IMG/VR virus record: IMGVR_UViG_3300044821_000045
Coordinates: 1-20,417 of that record
Length of the DNA stretch: 20,417 bases
Source of the DNA: a virus
Reading direction: 5' to 3' (one strand)
Part shown: in pieces, positions 7,084 through 14,356 of the stretch
How positions within the stretch are numbered: position 1 is the stretch's first letter
Layout of the letters: each line of letters opens with the position of its first letter
Notes under the pieces: model-generated
Told to the model about the DNA's origin: nothing
What the model saw: the letters and a program-made list of their open reading frames with translations, nothing else
Database searches by the model: none
Position numbers and translations under genes: made by a program

Positions 7084-7265
7084 GCGCTCAGCTCCACACC
7101 TCCGACCATCACCTCACCGTTGGGCCCCTGCTCGGCATCAGGGTGAACGCTGCGCAGCGAGCCCAACAGCCGCGCCGCACCCTCAAGGTCGCCCGCCTGA
7201 TAGGCGGCCTTGCTGTTCTGTGCCACGGTCTTGATGTCTGCCGTGGTCGCTGTATCATCTGCCAT
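7080..7265 (-). CDS. Small acidic helical protein, unknown function
   Basis: The protein is 61 residues, starting MADDTATTADIKTVAQNSKA. ATG 7265 is selected because GAGGAG lies about seven bases upstream and inside the gap after the previous stop; an in-frame upstream start at 7280 would place this ribosome-binding site inside the gene. The N-terminal half forms a helical hairpin-like pattern (YQAGDLEGAARLLGSLRSVH), somewhat TPR-like in spacing, and the C-terminal third turns to beta (NGEVMVGGVELSA). It is coupled to the basic peptide gene by a GTGA overlap. No domain is recognised. Confidence 0.65.
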   Translation of the reverse strand: MADDTATTADIKTVAQNSKAAYQAGDLEGAARLLGSLRSVHPDAEQGPNGEVMVGGVELSA

Positions 7266-7276
7266 TGCTGTTCTCC

Positions 7277-7795
7277 TCAAGTGCTCTGCGAAAGATTGTG
7301 TGACCCGACGCGGATGCGGTACGTCAGGTCCAGCAGGTCCGAGCCCTGCAACGTGACGCCAAGCCCATTGGTTAACGCCCCAACGATGCCAGACGCGGCA
7401 CTGCTGTTGACAAAGTCACTCATAAACACAGTGTCGAGCGCGCTCGCCGTGAGGCCGTCCGCTGCGCCACCCCACGTGGCCTGCGCAAAGATCCATTCAC
7501 GCGACTGCGCATTGGTGCCTGTGAAGTTGCTCGTCTTGCGCAGCACCTCGCCCACGCCCGCCTGCACAGAGTCGAGCGAATGCGTCGCAGTGACCGTGCC
7601 TACGCCGATCATGTACAGCGGGCTGGTGCCCGTGGCATTGACTGCGCGGTTGGCAATGCGGTTGAGCCCGGCGCGCGTGACGACGTTCTTGAGCGTCTTG
7701 CGCTCTACTGAACCGTCGGCGCGGTAGACTGTGACATCGATATAGCCGAACGGCGATATGCTGTCACTAATCAAGTCACAAGTATCTGCTTTCAT
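7277..7795 (-). CDS. Tail fibre-like or minor virion protein (phage 'VVTxxGLN' type)
   Basis: The protein is 172 residues, starting MKADTCDLISDSISPFGYID. ATG 7795 overlaps the end of the glycosyltransferase fusion by 20 bases and has AGGAGAG about twelve bases upstream; the longer reading from 7936 lies inside the fusion gene in another frame. The block VTVYRADGSVERKTLKNVVT, then 'RAGLNRIANRAV' and 'YMIGVGTVTATHSLDSVQAG', is typical of a widespread small phage tail/appendage domain ('NvvtnaGln.ia......mavGtGt......dt.l..E'). It then passes through 'REWIFAQATWGG' to a beta C-terminus. A structural role is inferred from this resemblance. Confidence 0.75.
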   Translation of the reverse strand: MKADTCDLISDSISPFGYIDVTVYRADGSVERKTLKNVVTRAGLNRIANRAVNATGTSPLYMIGVGTVTATHSLDSVQAGVGEVLRKTSNFTGTNAQSREWIFAQATWGGAADGLTASALDTVFMSDFVNSSAASGIVGALTNGLGVTLQGSDLLDLTYRIRVGSHNLSQST

Positions 7796-10751
7796 ACAGC
7801 TTAGTGCTCTCCTGAAGAAATTTGTTGGCGACTTTGTTGTAGAAGTCCCGCGAGTGGAACCGCCCCTTGAAGTTGAACGACGCTGCGAGGTCTGGGGCCA
7901 CCTCGTTGAGCGAGCGAATGGTGACCTCGGCGTCAAACCCGCCGCCCGTCGTCACGACGCAGTGCGAATAGTACTGCATGCAATCGCCAATCATACGGAT
8001 CTGCTCAGCCCCGTCCACGAGCCGCTCGAATAGCTTGATGCCTTCCTGTGCGCGCTCGATCTGCCCGTGAAGTCGCCGCCCACCCGTCTGCTGGTGCTCG
8101 AACATGAGACCCTGCGCAATGTCGCGCAGCATCAAGAACGAGTTCAGCTGGCGGGTGGGGTATTTCTCGCGGTCCCGCATCAACAGCGGAAAGTTGCGCT
8201 CATACCGCTTGCGCCGCGTCTCCTCGTCCACGTACCCGCCGTGGAGGAATTTCATCTCGTGACGCACGAGCGACCACGTGATCGCCTTGCCAAGCACTGT
8301 TTCGGGATGTTCATGGACGACGCCGTAGAACTTCGCCCCTTGGTTGTTGCGGAACAAGCGGCAAGGAAAATCGGTAGTCAACACCTGGTCTGGGTCTGCG
8401 CTGTAGTGCACCTGTGGGAATCCAAATCCATTGTGCATGGACGGACGCAAGAACAAATGCATGCGGTCTGCGTGGCGCAGCTCTTCGTCTGCGTCGATCC
8501 ACAGGATCCAGTCACCCGCGGCCTGCGCAATGCTCTCATTACGCGCCTCATCGAAACCATCCTTCATCGCTGACTTGCGTGCCATCACGTGCACAATCTC
8601 GCGGTTGGGGAAGTCTTCGATCAACTGCTCGCACACCTGCGCGGTACGGTCAGTGGTGGCGGGGTCAATGTAGATGCGCACTTCATCCACAAAATCTACA
8701 AATGACTCAACGCACTTGCGCAGCGTTTTCTCCCCGTCCTTCACAATCATGCACGCCGTCACCGTCTCGCGTGGCGCGTACTCTGCGAACTTGCGCGCGT
8801 AGTCAATCTCGCCAAACGGCTCCCGCGGCCACACAGCCCACACCCAGGAACCATTGGGCCTCCCACCCGCGTCCACCCCCGCGGGCGCGTGCAGCACAGT
8901 CTTGTCATTCTTACCGCAGAGATCCTCAATGTCTTTGCGCTCATAGTGGCGCAGGTGTTCCCGGCCCGAGCGGAACGGTACCGTGCCTGTCCACTCCCAC
9001 CGCCCATTGGGCGTAGTGAATATGATGGCGCCGTCCTCTGTGAGCAACCCACGCAGCTCCTCGAGCAGCACGCTGGCATCGCGCACATGCTCGAGGACCT
9101 CCGCAGCAATGATAATGTCATACTTCTGCTGGCGCCACGTAACGTCCTTCAGGGCGTGAATGTTGGCATTGGGGAGCTTCTCGATCTCCACCCACTTGCG
9201 GGCAGCGAGAACCGCACGGTCACTGATGTCCACGCCGGTAAACTCGCTGTCTGAAAAGAGCTTGGCGAGTGGAACGAGGTAATGCCCGTGAGCACATCCA
9301 TAATCAAGTACTCGGGAACCGCGTGACTGTCGGTTGCGGATTTCGGCCATTGCATTGAGCACCCCGCGGAACCGCGTGGTCCCTGTTACGTCCTCGCCAA
9401 TCACCGCCTGCTCGTTGGCGTCGTAGTAAACGCCTTGGTGTTTGGCGTAGTGCGCGGCGTAGGCCGTGTCACTGGTCGTAAAAGCGTACATGCGGTTGAT
9501 TTCCCGCGCGACGCTTTTGGAGATGGGGTCGGTGGCATCTTGCGTGCGCAACACCCACCGCGCGAAGTCGATGTCGCTGTGCTCGACAGCGTGCTTCAGT
9601 GCTCGGGGGACGGATACCTTGTCCGCCATGAGCTTGTGACACAGGGTCTCCAGTGCGGTGACAGGGTCTTCCCAACTGCGCAGCCGCGCGGCCGTGGCCT
9701 GAGCTTGCGCCAGCTCCTCGAGCGTGAGGCGCGTGTTGTCGCTGAGCAGCTCCTCTTGGCCGAATAAGTCATGCAGCTCAGCGACGAAGGCATCCTCGTC
9801 CGCCTTGTCGTCCTTGAGCGGTATGAGGATCGTCCCCGAGTCCTTGCACGTCTCCGCAAGGGCGGCTTGATCACTGGTGAGCATGGGCAGCGATGCGTGC
9901 ATGGCCTCCATCGCCGTGATGCAGCTCACTTCCTGAAACTCCGTGGGGTATAGCAGTAGGTCGCACGAGCGCTGAAGCGTGGCAAGCTGGGGCTTACTCA
10001 GCGCCGGGAATTGCACGACGTTGGGCAGTGCGTGGCCCCACGCCTCGAGCTGCGCGTAATAACCACGCATCTGTTCGACTGTGTTGTCGTAGGTAGTCAC
10101 GATCAACTTGACGTTGAGATCACGACACCGATCCATAATGCCCCCAGGGCGTACCAGGTGCTCGAGGCCGCGCTCCGGGCGGCTCTGGTACAGGAGCTTG
10201 AAGCAGTTCTGGGGTAGCGGGGCGGGCAGCTCGACCCTATCACCTGCGTACAGTGCGGCGTCTACCCCGTTACGCACCACATGGATGGTATCAGGGTTGA
10301 TGGTCCAGACGTCGAGCAGTTGCCGCTTGTGCCAATCACTCACCGTGGTCACGGCATCGATCTGCCACATCCCGCCCATCATCGATGACGAGAAGCGGTA
10401 CAACGCCAGGTCGTGCAACTGCCAGATGTTGACCTTGCTAGCATAGGGTTTGTGAAACGCGATGGCGCCGCGCTGCACGATGAGCACGTCATGCGGGGTG
10501 TTGCGAGCGTAGTGCTCAAAGCGTTCACCCAGCGGTGCCTCTGGCGAGGCCTTGCCGCAGGCCAACCACGCCACGCCGTCCTTGGTGGAGTCGTGGTCAA
10601 TGTTGGTCCAGCAGTTGACCTTATGCCCCCGGGCGGCGAGCCCACGGGCCAGGTAATAGGCGGCGGACTCAGAACCGCCGAGTGACTTGGTGGCCACGGT
10701 GTCGCCGTCGAACGGCATCCCCATGGCATGGATATTGATGGAGAGGCTCAT
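7776..10751 (-). CDS. Three-domain glycosyltransferase (GT-B) - methyltransferase - glycosyltransferase (GT2) fusion
   Basis: The protein is 991 residues; ATG 10751 overlaps the upstream stop (ATGA) with AAGGGG five bases before it. Residues 1 to about 375 form a GT4/GT-B-like glycosyltransferase with LGGSE near 24-28 and an EX7E motif E274-E282 in 'EFQEVSCITAMEAMHASLPM'. Residues about 440-620 are a class I SAM methyltransferase with motif I VLDYGCAHGH (481-490), acidic loop GVDIS (506-510) and EVLEHV (551-556). Residues about 662-860 are a GT-A/GT2 transferase with TACMIVKDGEKTL (665-677) and DxD in WIDADEE (D753, D755). The rest is helical. All key residues are present, so all three domains may be active. 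The enzyme would use nucleotide sugars and SAM; acceptors are unknown. Its place in a virion operon suggests glycan building on phage proteins, which is inference. Confidence 0.93.
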   Translation of the reverse strand: MSLSINIHAMGMPFDGDTVATKSLGGSESAAYYLARGLAARGHKVNCWTNIDHDSTKDGVAWLACGKASPEAPLGERFEHYARNTPHDVLIVQRGAIAFHKPYASKVNIWQLHDLALYRFSSSMMGGMWQIDAVTTVSDWHKRQLLDVWTINPDTIHVVRNGVDAALYAGDRVELPAPLPQNCFKLLYQSRPERGLEHLVRPGGIMDRCRDLNVKLIVTTYDNTVEQMRGYYAQLEAWGHALPNVVQFPALSKPQLATLQRSCDLLLYPTEFQEVSCITAMEAMHASLPMLTSDQAALAETCKDSGTILIPLKDDKADEDAFVAELHDLFGQEELLSDNTRLTLEELAQAQATAARLRSWEDPVTALETLCHKLMADKVSVPRALKHAVEHSDIDFARWVLRTQDATDPISKSVAREINRMYAFTTSDTAYAAHYAKHQGVYYDANEQAVIGEDVTGTTRFRGVLNAMAEIRNRQSRGSRVLDYGCAHGHYLVPLAKLFSDSEFTGVDISDRAVLAARKWVEIEKLPNANIHALKDVTWRQQKYDIIIAAEVLEHVRDASVLLEELRGLLTEDGAIIFTTPNGRWEWTGTVPFRSGREHLRHYERKDIEDLCGKNDKTVLHAPAGVDAGGRPNGSWVWAVWPREPFGEIDYARKFAEYAPRETVTACMIVKDGEKTLRKCVESFVDFVDEVRIYIDPATTDRTAQVCEQLIEDFPNREIVHVMARKSAMKDGFDEARNESIAQAAGDWILWIDADEELRHADRMHLFLRPSMHNGFGFPQVHYSADPDQVLTTDFPCRLFRNNQGAKFYGVVHEHPETVLGKAITWSLVRHEMKFLHGGYVDEETRRKRYERNFPLLMRDREKYPTRQLNSFLMLRDIAQGLMFEHQQTGGRRLHGQIERAQEGIKLFERLVDGAEQIRMIGDCMQYYSHCVVTTGGGFDAEVTIRSLNEVAPDLAASFNFKGRFHSRDFYNKVANKFLQESTKLYESRYL

Positions 10752-11053
10752 GGCGTCCCCTTGCCCATCAACGCATCTGCGATAGTAGATTCTATCGCCC
10801 CGAAGCGCTTTTCATAGCTGGCGAGGGCAGCGCCAACTCGAAAGTCGAAATTCTGCAGGTGGAATGCCACGATCTGCATGTCACCGTACATGCCATTCAA
10901 CGTGGTGTAATTACGGCACAGTCCCTTCTCCTTGTCCTCAGCTAGGTTCAGGTGAACTACGATGCCGAGCAGCTTGTCCCCAGCTTCGCGTGCATGCGCC
11001 AAAGCAGCTTCCAGCGACTCTATCAACGTCACGTTTTTGACTACCTCATTCAT
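10748..11053 (-). CDS. Small hypothetical protein upstream of the glycosyltransferase fusion
   Basis: The protein is 101 residues, starting MNEVVKNVTLIESLEAALAH. ATG 11053 is preferred because AGGAGGG lies six bases upstream; a longer start at 11074 would place that site inside the coding region. The fold looks alpha/beta: a helix with EALAAHAR-like spacing, strand 'LLGIVVHLNLA', then helical segments including 'MYGDMQIVAFHLQNFDFRVG' and 'ALASYEKRFGAIESTIADAL'. Its stop overlaps the fusion's ATG. It is the first gene after the terminator-like hairpin that follows the capsid gene, and so starts the accessory block. I recognise no family. Confidence 0.7.
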   Translation of the reverse strand: MNEVVKNVTLIESLEAALAHAREAGDKLLGIVVHLNLAEDKEKGLCRNYTTLNGMYGDMQIVAFHLQNFDFRVGAALASYEKRFGAIESTIADALMGKGTP

Positions 11054-11070
11054 CTCAACCCTCCTGTTTG

Positions 11071-11107
11071 GCAAAAGGCCCGGGACGGTTTTGACGCCGC
11101 CCCGGGC
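11071..11107 (-). terminator. Rho-independent terminator or attenuator after the major capsid gene
   Basis: On the minus strand GCCCGGGGCGG (11107-11097) pairs with CCGTCCCGGGC (11088-11078) to give an 11-bp stem with one G-U pair and the 8-base loop CGTCAAAA, followed by CTTTTG. The G-U pair is valid only in minus-strand RNA. The U run is short, so partial termination, limiting expression of genes after the capsid gene, seems more likely than a full stop. Confidence 0.75.
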
Positions 11108-11131
11108 AACATGGCTACTGCATCGAATCGA

Positions 11132-12130
11132 TCAGGTCAGACCGTTGGCCTGGGCCGAACCCACGCCTGCGAGCACTGCGGCGTAGTCGAAGCCCGTGAT
11201 CACCTCGGTCTGGAAGTACCCAGCCTCGATGGTCTCGACCTTCTTGCGCGTATCGTACGCATGCCGCTCCACCGTGAGCGGTGCAGGGTACCCCGCGGGC
11301 GTCCAGCGGAAACTGTACATCCACGACGGGTCCTCACGGCTCGGAGCCAGCGGTGCGTAGTACACCACCACCTTGTCCTGGATCGGGTTCGCTGTGAGCT
11401 GGCCCGAGTTGATAGCGGCTTCGTTCGCCGTGTGCCAGAGCGCCTCGCTCACCAACAGGCGGTCAACCTCAAAGATCGACGCCACCTGGTCACGCGTGAC
11501 GGTGCCGCCACGGTTGTTGGTGCCGTTGATGAGGTTGCGCATGTTGAAGTTGCGGCGGCAATAGTTCCACGCCTTCCAGCCGAACAGAATGCTGTTCGGG
11601 CGCTGGCCGACCTGGCTCTGGATCTGCTCGATCATCTGCATGATCTGGCTGAACGGATCGCCGCCCGGGGCGGTGGCTGTGCCGGTGACGTTCCATGCCG
11701 AGGACGGCACAAACGTGGTTGACACCGAGGCCGCTGCATTGGCGAGCGTCAAGACCCGCTTTTCCCAGTCCAGCCCCAGCTTGCCGAGCAGGTACTTGGC
11801 GGCGCCAAGGTCCAGCTCGCCCCGGAACGCCTGGTCCATGTTGGCGAGATCTTCCACCGTCACATCGAACCCGAGTGCGAAGTTCTGCGTCTTGTAGTTC
11901 GCCGAACTCACGCTGCGGGTGACCTTCTTGGCCTCGGTGCCGCGCGAACGCGCCGTGTCCTCAACCGCAAAGTTTTCAAAGCGCGAAAAGATCGGGTAGG
12001 AATTGGATTCCTTGTCCACCGGGATGATGGGCGCGATCTGATCGGCGATGAAGTTCTGCGGGCGATAATTGATCGCCATATTGGTGAGGTGCGTATCAAT
12101 GTGCAGCTCACGTTGTGCTGAAAATGCCAT
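11132..12130 (-). CDS. Major capsid protein (HK97 fold, Mu T / phage capsid family)
   Basis: The protein is 332 residues, starting MAFSAQRELHIDTHLTNMAI; ATG 12130 has AGGAGAT about nine bases upstream. Features expected of this class are an N-terminal arm with 'YRPQNFIADQIAPIIPVDKE', a 'GFDVTVEDLAN' segment, a long spine-like helix region, 'PFSQIMQMIEQIQSQVGQRP' followed by NSILFGWKAWN (typical of the A-domain/P-domain transition), and a C-terminal segment 'TVERHAYDTRKKVETIEAGY'. Residues VVVYYAPLAPSR and the closing 'FQTEVITGFDYAAVLAG' are also usual. It forms the icosahedral shell. It follows the decoration and protease/scaffold genes and is followed by a terminator-like hairpin, which suits a highly expressed gene. 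Confidence 0.92.
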   Translation of the reverse strand: MAFSAQRELHIDTHLTNMAINYRPQNFIADQIAPIIPVDKESNSYPIFSRFENFAVEDTARSRGTEAKKVTRSVSSANYKTQNFALGFDVTVEDLANMDQAFRGELDLGAAKYLLGKLGLDWEKRVLTLANAAASVSTTFVPSSAWNVTGTATAPGGDPFSQIMQMIEQIQSQVGQRPNSILFGWKAWNYCRRNFNMRNLINGTNNRGGTVTRDQVASIFEVDRLLVSEALWHTANEAAINSGQLTANPIQDKVVVYYAPLAPSREDPSWMYSFRWTPAGYPAPLTVERHAYDTRKKVETIEAGYFQTEVITGFDYAAVLAGVGSAQANGLT

Positions 12131-12160
12131 TGTCTTTGAATCTCCTGTGAGTTGCTTGTG

Positions 12161-12538
12161 TTAGCCGCCCCAGATACTGGGCAGCTTGGCGTCGATGGCG
12201 ATAGGGATGCGGTCACCGGACGCCGTTGCGGCCTGCCCGATGTACCGCCCGATGACCTGGTCGCCGCTCGCCGCAGCTGCCAGCCAACCGGAGGTCACCA
12301 CCTTGAGCGGCCACCCTGCGGTGGACACCGCCGTCGAGCAATCACCCTTTGTCAAGCCCTCGACAATGACCGTGGCGGTCTGCCCCGAGTTCGCGTTGAA
12401 CTTGAGGATGCCCGCCGGGCGCTTGTTGTCCGGGGCAATGGTGCCCGCGAACGTGATGGCCTTGTACCGCATGGCCGCGGTGCTGAGGTCCTCGGTTGCG
12501 GTGACCTGCAGGGTCTCTTCACGAATGTGAGTCGTCAT
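12161..12538 (-). CDS. Head decoration / capsid-stabilising protein
   Basis: The protein is 125 residues, starting MTTHIREETLQVTATEDLST. AGGAG and AAGGAA precede ATG 12538. The sequence is beta-rich with 'MRYKAITFAGTIAPDNKRPA', 'VIVEGLTKGDCSTAV' and a glycine-rich 'GDQVIGRYIGQAATASGDRI' that ends PIAIDAKLPSIWGG. Small proteins with these beta blocks placed between the protease/scaffold and the major capsid gene are usually decoration proteins of the lambda D or Mu-like (DUF2190-like) kind that bind the mature shell. The precise family is not certain; the role follows from pattern and position. Confidence 0.75.
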   Translation of the reverse strand: MTTHIREETLQVTATEDLSTAAMRYKAITFAGTIAPDNKRPAGILKFNANSGQTATVIVEGLTKGDCSTAVSTAGWPLKVVTSGWLAAAASGDQVIGRYIGQAATASGDRIPIAIDAKLPSIWGG

Positions 12539-12559
12539 ATTCCTTGAGTCTCCTGCGGG

Positions 12560-13147
12560 TTAGGCCGCTTTGTCGTCGGTGGCGGGGGCCTCGTACTGCG
12601 CGGCATGATTCGCGAAGTACTGCGTGGCCAGGTGCCGATCGGCGGAAAGCACGTACCTCTGGGCGCGCTCCAGCGCATCAAAGTCCGTGATCTTCTCGCC
12701 CAGCTTCAACACGCGCTCGTGCACCCTGAACGTAACCACCTCGGCGGTGGACATCTCGGTGAACTTGGCGGTGTCCTCGGCCTCGGTGGTCTTGCCACGC
12801 TTGGGGGCACCGGGGCCCTTGTACTGCGGCATCTCCTTGGCATCTTTCACGAACGTCTCCGCCTGCGCCACCGTGGTCAGCATGACCTTGGTGTCATCGG
12901 TGAGACCGTTGAACGTGATGAACTTGTCCTTGGCCGCGGCGTTAAGCTCGCCGCTTTTGATGGCCGCCTCCAGCGGGGCCAGCACCGCGAATCGGTGCGC
13001 CGTGGCCTGGGCTTTCTTGGTCTCGGCCTCGGCCGTGCTCAGCTTGGTGGTCAGCTCGTTCACCTGCGCCGTGAACTTGGTCGTGAGTCCTTCGCTCGCG
13101 TCCTTCACGGCCTTGGCGATAGCTGCCTGAACTGCTGCTTCGTCCAT
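12560..13147 (-). CDS. Nested in-frame scaffold protein (Nu3 / Mu Z-like), predicted
   Basis: Inside the protease gene, ATG 13147 (residue M336) is in frame and preceded by AGGAGAT at 13163-13157, nine bases upstream. From it 195 residues begin MDEAAVQAAIAKAVKDASEG, followed by an amphipathic helical region and the C-terminal segment. In lambda (C/Nu3) and Mu (I/Z) the scaffold is made from an internal start in the same position relative to the protease. The ribosome-binding site is the sequence evidence; expression is not proven. Confidence 0.65.
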   Translation of the reverse strand: MDEAAVQAAIAKAVKDASEGLTTKFTAQVNELTTKLSTAEAETKKAQATAHRFAVLAPLEAAIKSGELNAAAKDKFITFNGLTDDTKVMLTTVAQAETFVKDAKEMPQYKGPGAPKRGKTTEAEDTAKFTEMSTAEVVTFRVHERVLKLGEKITDFDALERAQRYVLSADRHLATQYFANHAAQYEAPATDDKAA

Positions 13148-14152
13148 AACTGTCGTATCTCCTGTGGATGGGTTGACGTCTTCCCGCTTGAACGCCAGCC
13201 GCTCACCGCGGAAGCGGAGACCGCCTGCGCGCCGGAACGATTGCATGGACGTTGACAACTCTCGCAGGGTGCCCACGGCGGGAGCAGAGGCACCCAACAA
13301 AGCCACGGCGTCCAACACCCACGGAATCTGCCGTGTGTGTGCCTGGACGTTGCGTAGCAGCTCGATAGAAACAAACTTATAGGCTCCGGCCCGTATGCCC
13401 TCGGCCAGCTTGTCGGAGGTCAGCCGGATGTCGGCGAGCAGCTTGTTGCCGCTCCGCCGAACCGCCTCCACCCAACCCAGTGCCGGGGCAGAATCGCTCG
13501 TGCGTACATCCGCACCATCGTGGCCAAGTTTGAGTGGCACGCGACCCGCGAGGCTGAGGACGGAGAACGATGACACGATTGCATCGAGGTCACCCTCCGT
13601 GAACTGGACCTTACTGGCGTTCTGCCCGGGCCAGTTGCCGGCCTGAAAGATCTCGGCGTCTTTGAGCAGCATAGGTTGTTCAGCTCCGAATTTAGATTTG
13701 CCTTTTGGTGTAAGAAACAACACCGGCACACGTTCCATGCCACCGAGCCTTGCCGCAGCAACACGATGATTGCCCTGCGTGACAATGAGATTAGAGCCAA
13801 TTTTCATGACCTCGATGGGCTCGCCTCGCGTCCAGTCTTTATTGCCTGCGACCTGCGACAAGCGCTGCACATTCACCTCGGCCTGGATAGTTCGCAATGA
13901 GGGGTCAGTCGGACTGATAAACCCTTTTGCCCTTTCAACTTGCATATTACCGCTAGTGATCTGCGCGTCCGCTTCCCATATCCTGTTCAACTCACTGCGC
14001 GTGGCTTGCTTAATTGGATTAATTATCTGCGTATTCTTCGACCCAACCTTGCCAATGACAGCACCGCGTAATTCCGCGCCGCCACCACCCGTCCACTGAT
14101 TACCGTGGAATTCGTGACCGGGCACATCGCCGAATGTCACTGCGACCTTCAT
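12560..14152 (-). CDS. Composite head maturation protease/scaffold with ParB/Srx-like insert (Mu gpI-like)
   Basis: The protein is 530 residues; ATG 14152 overlaps the upstream stop in ATGA. Order: residues 5-21 hold the box VTFGDVPGHEFHGNQWT. About 105-150 form a ParB/sulfiredoxin-like domain with GNHRVAAARLGG (126-138). About 163-300 match Mu gpI-type capsid maturation proteases, with 'FQAGNWPG', H211 in 'KLGHDGAD', 'ALGWVEAV' and S262 in 'YKFVSIELL' as probable catalytic residues. From about 336 the chain is helical and coiled-coil-like, a scaffold segment, ending in a basic linker (GAPKRGKTTEAED) and a compact C-terminal region. Proteases of this family cleave scaffold and sometimes the capsid arms. 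The ParB/Srx domain is unusual here; its role is unknown. A nested scaffold start lies at 13147. Confidence 0.85.
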   Translation of the reverse strand: MKVAVTFGDVPGHEFHGNQWTGGGGAELRGAVIGKVGSKNTQIINPIKQATRSELNRIWEADAQITSGNMQVERAKGFISPTDPSLRTIQAEVNVQRLSQVAGNKDWTRGEPIEVMKIGSNLIVTQGNHRVAAARLGGMERVPVLFLTPKGKSKFGAEQPMLLKDAEIFQAGNWPGQNASKVQFTEGDLDAIVSSFSVLSLAGRVPLKLGHDGADVRTSDSAPALGWVEAVRRSGNKLLADIRLTSDKLAEGIRAGAYKFVSIELLRNVQAHTRQIPWVLDAVALLGASAPAVGTLRELSTSMQSFRRAGGLRFRGERLAFKREDVNPSTGDTTVMDEAAVQAAIAKAVKDASEGLTTKFTAQVNELTTKLSTAEAETKKAQATAHRFAVLAPLEAAIKSGELNAAAKDKFITFNGLTDDTKVMLTTVAQAETFVKDAKEMPQYKGPGAPKRGKTTEAEDTAKFTEMSTAEVVTFRVHERVLKLGEKITDFDALERAQRYVLSADRHLATQYFANHAAQYEAPATDDKAA

Positions 14153-14355
14153 CCCACACTGTCTCCTGTCGCCACGTTCTCGGTCACCGTGCGGCGGTAA
14201 ACGCGGGGACGCGCCAGCTCAAACCCGGCCAGCAGGTACAGCGCCTCCTGCGCGGTGAGCTTGGTCAAGGCTTGCGCCGCACCCGCCATGATCATGTCTC
14301 GCGGGTAGCCTTGCAGCGCGCGGAACACTTCAAGCTCGGTGGGCAGCTCAGCCAT
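14149..14355 (-). CDS. Small helical protein of unknown function upstream of the protease
   Basis: The protein is 68 residues, starting MAELPTELEVFRALQGYPRD; ATG 14355 is one base after the previous stop (TGA at 14359-14357), and its own stop overlaps the protease ATG in ATGA. Its text is helical: 'MIMAGAAQALTKLTAQEALY' then 'LLAGFELARPRVYRRT', ending in a Thr-rich tail. A longer in-frame reading extends into the previous gene but lacks sense in that setting. The exact fit between neighbours supports coding. No domain is recognised. Confidence 0.7.
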   Translation of the reverse strand: MAELPTELEVFRALQGYPRDMIMAGAAQALTKLTAQEALYLLAGFELARPRVYRRTVTENVATGDSVG

Positions 14356-14356
14356 A

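Noticed and set aside
7793-7936. N-terminal extension of the fibre-like protein from 7936
   Set aside because: The extension is a shifted reading of the glycosyltransferase fusion (Arg/Ser-rich text). ATG 7795 has a ribosome-binding site and starts the recognisable domain.
11122-11132. 11-base palindrome ATCGAATCGAT at the end of the capsid gene
   Set aside because: It is short, overlaps the stop codon region and is not repeated elsewhere; it could be chance.
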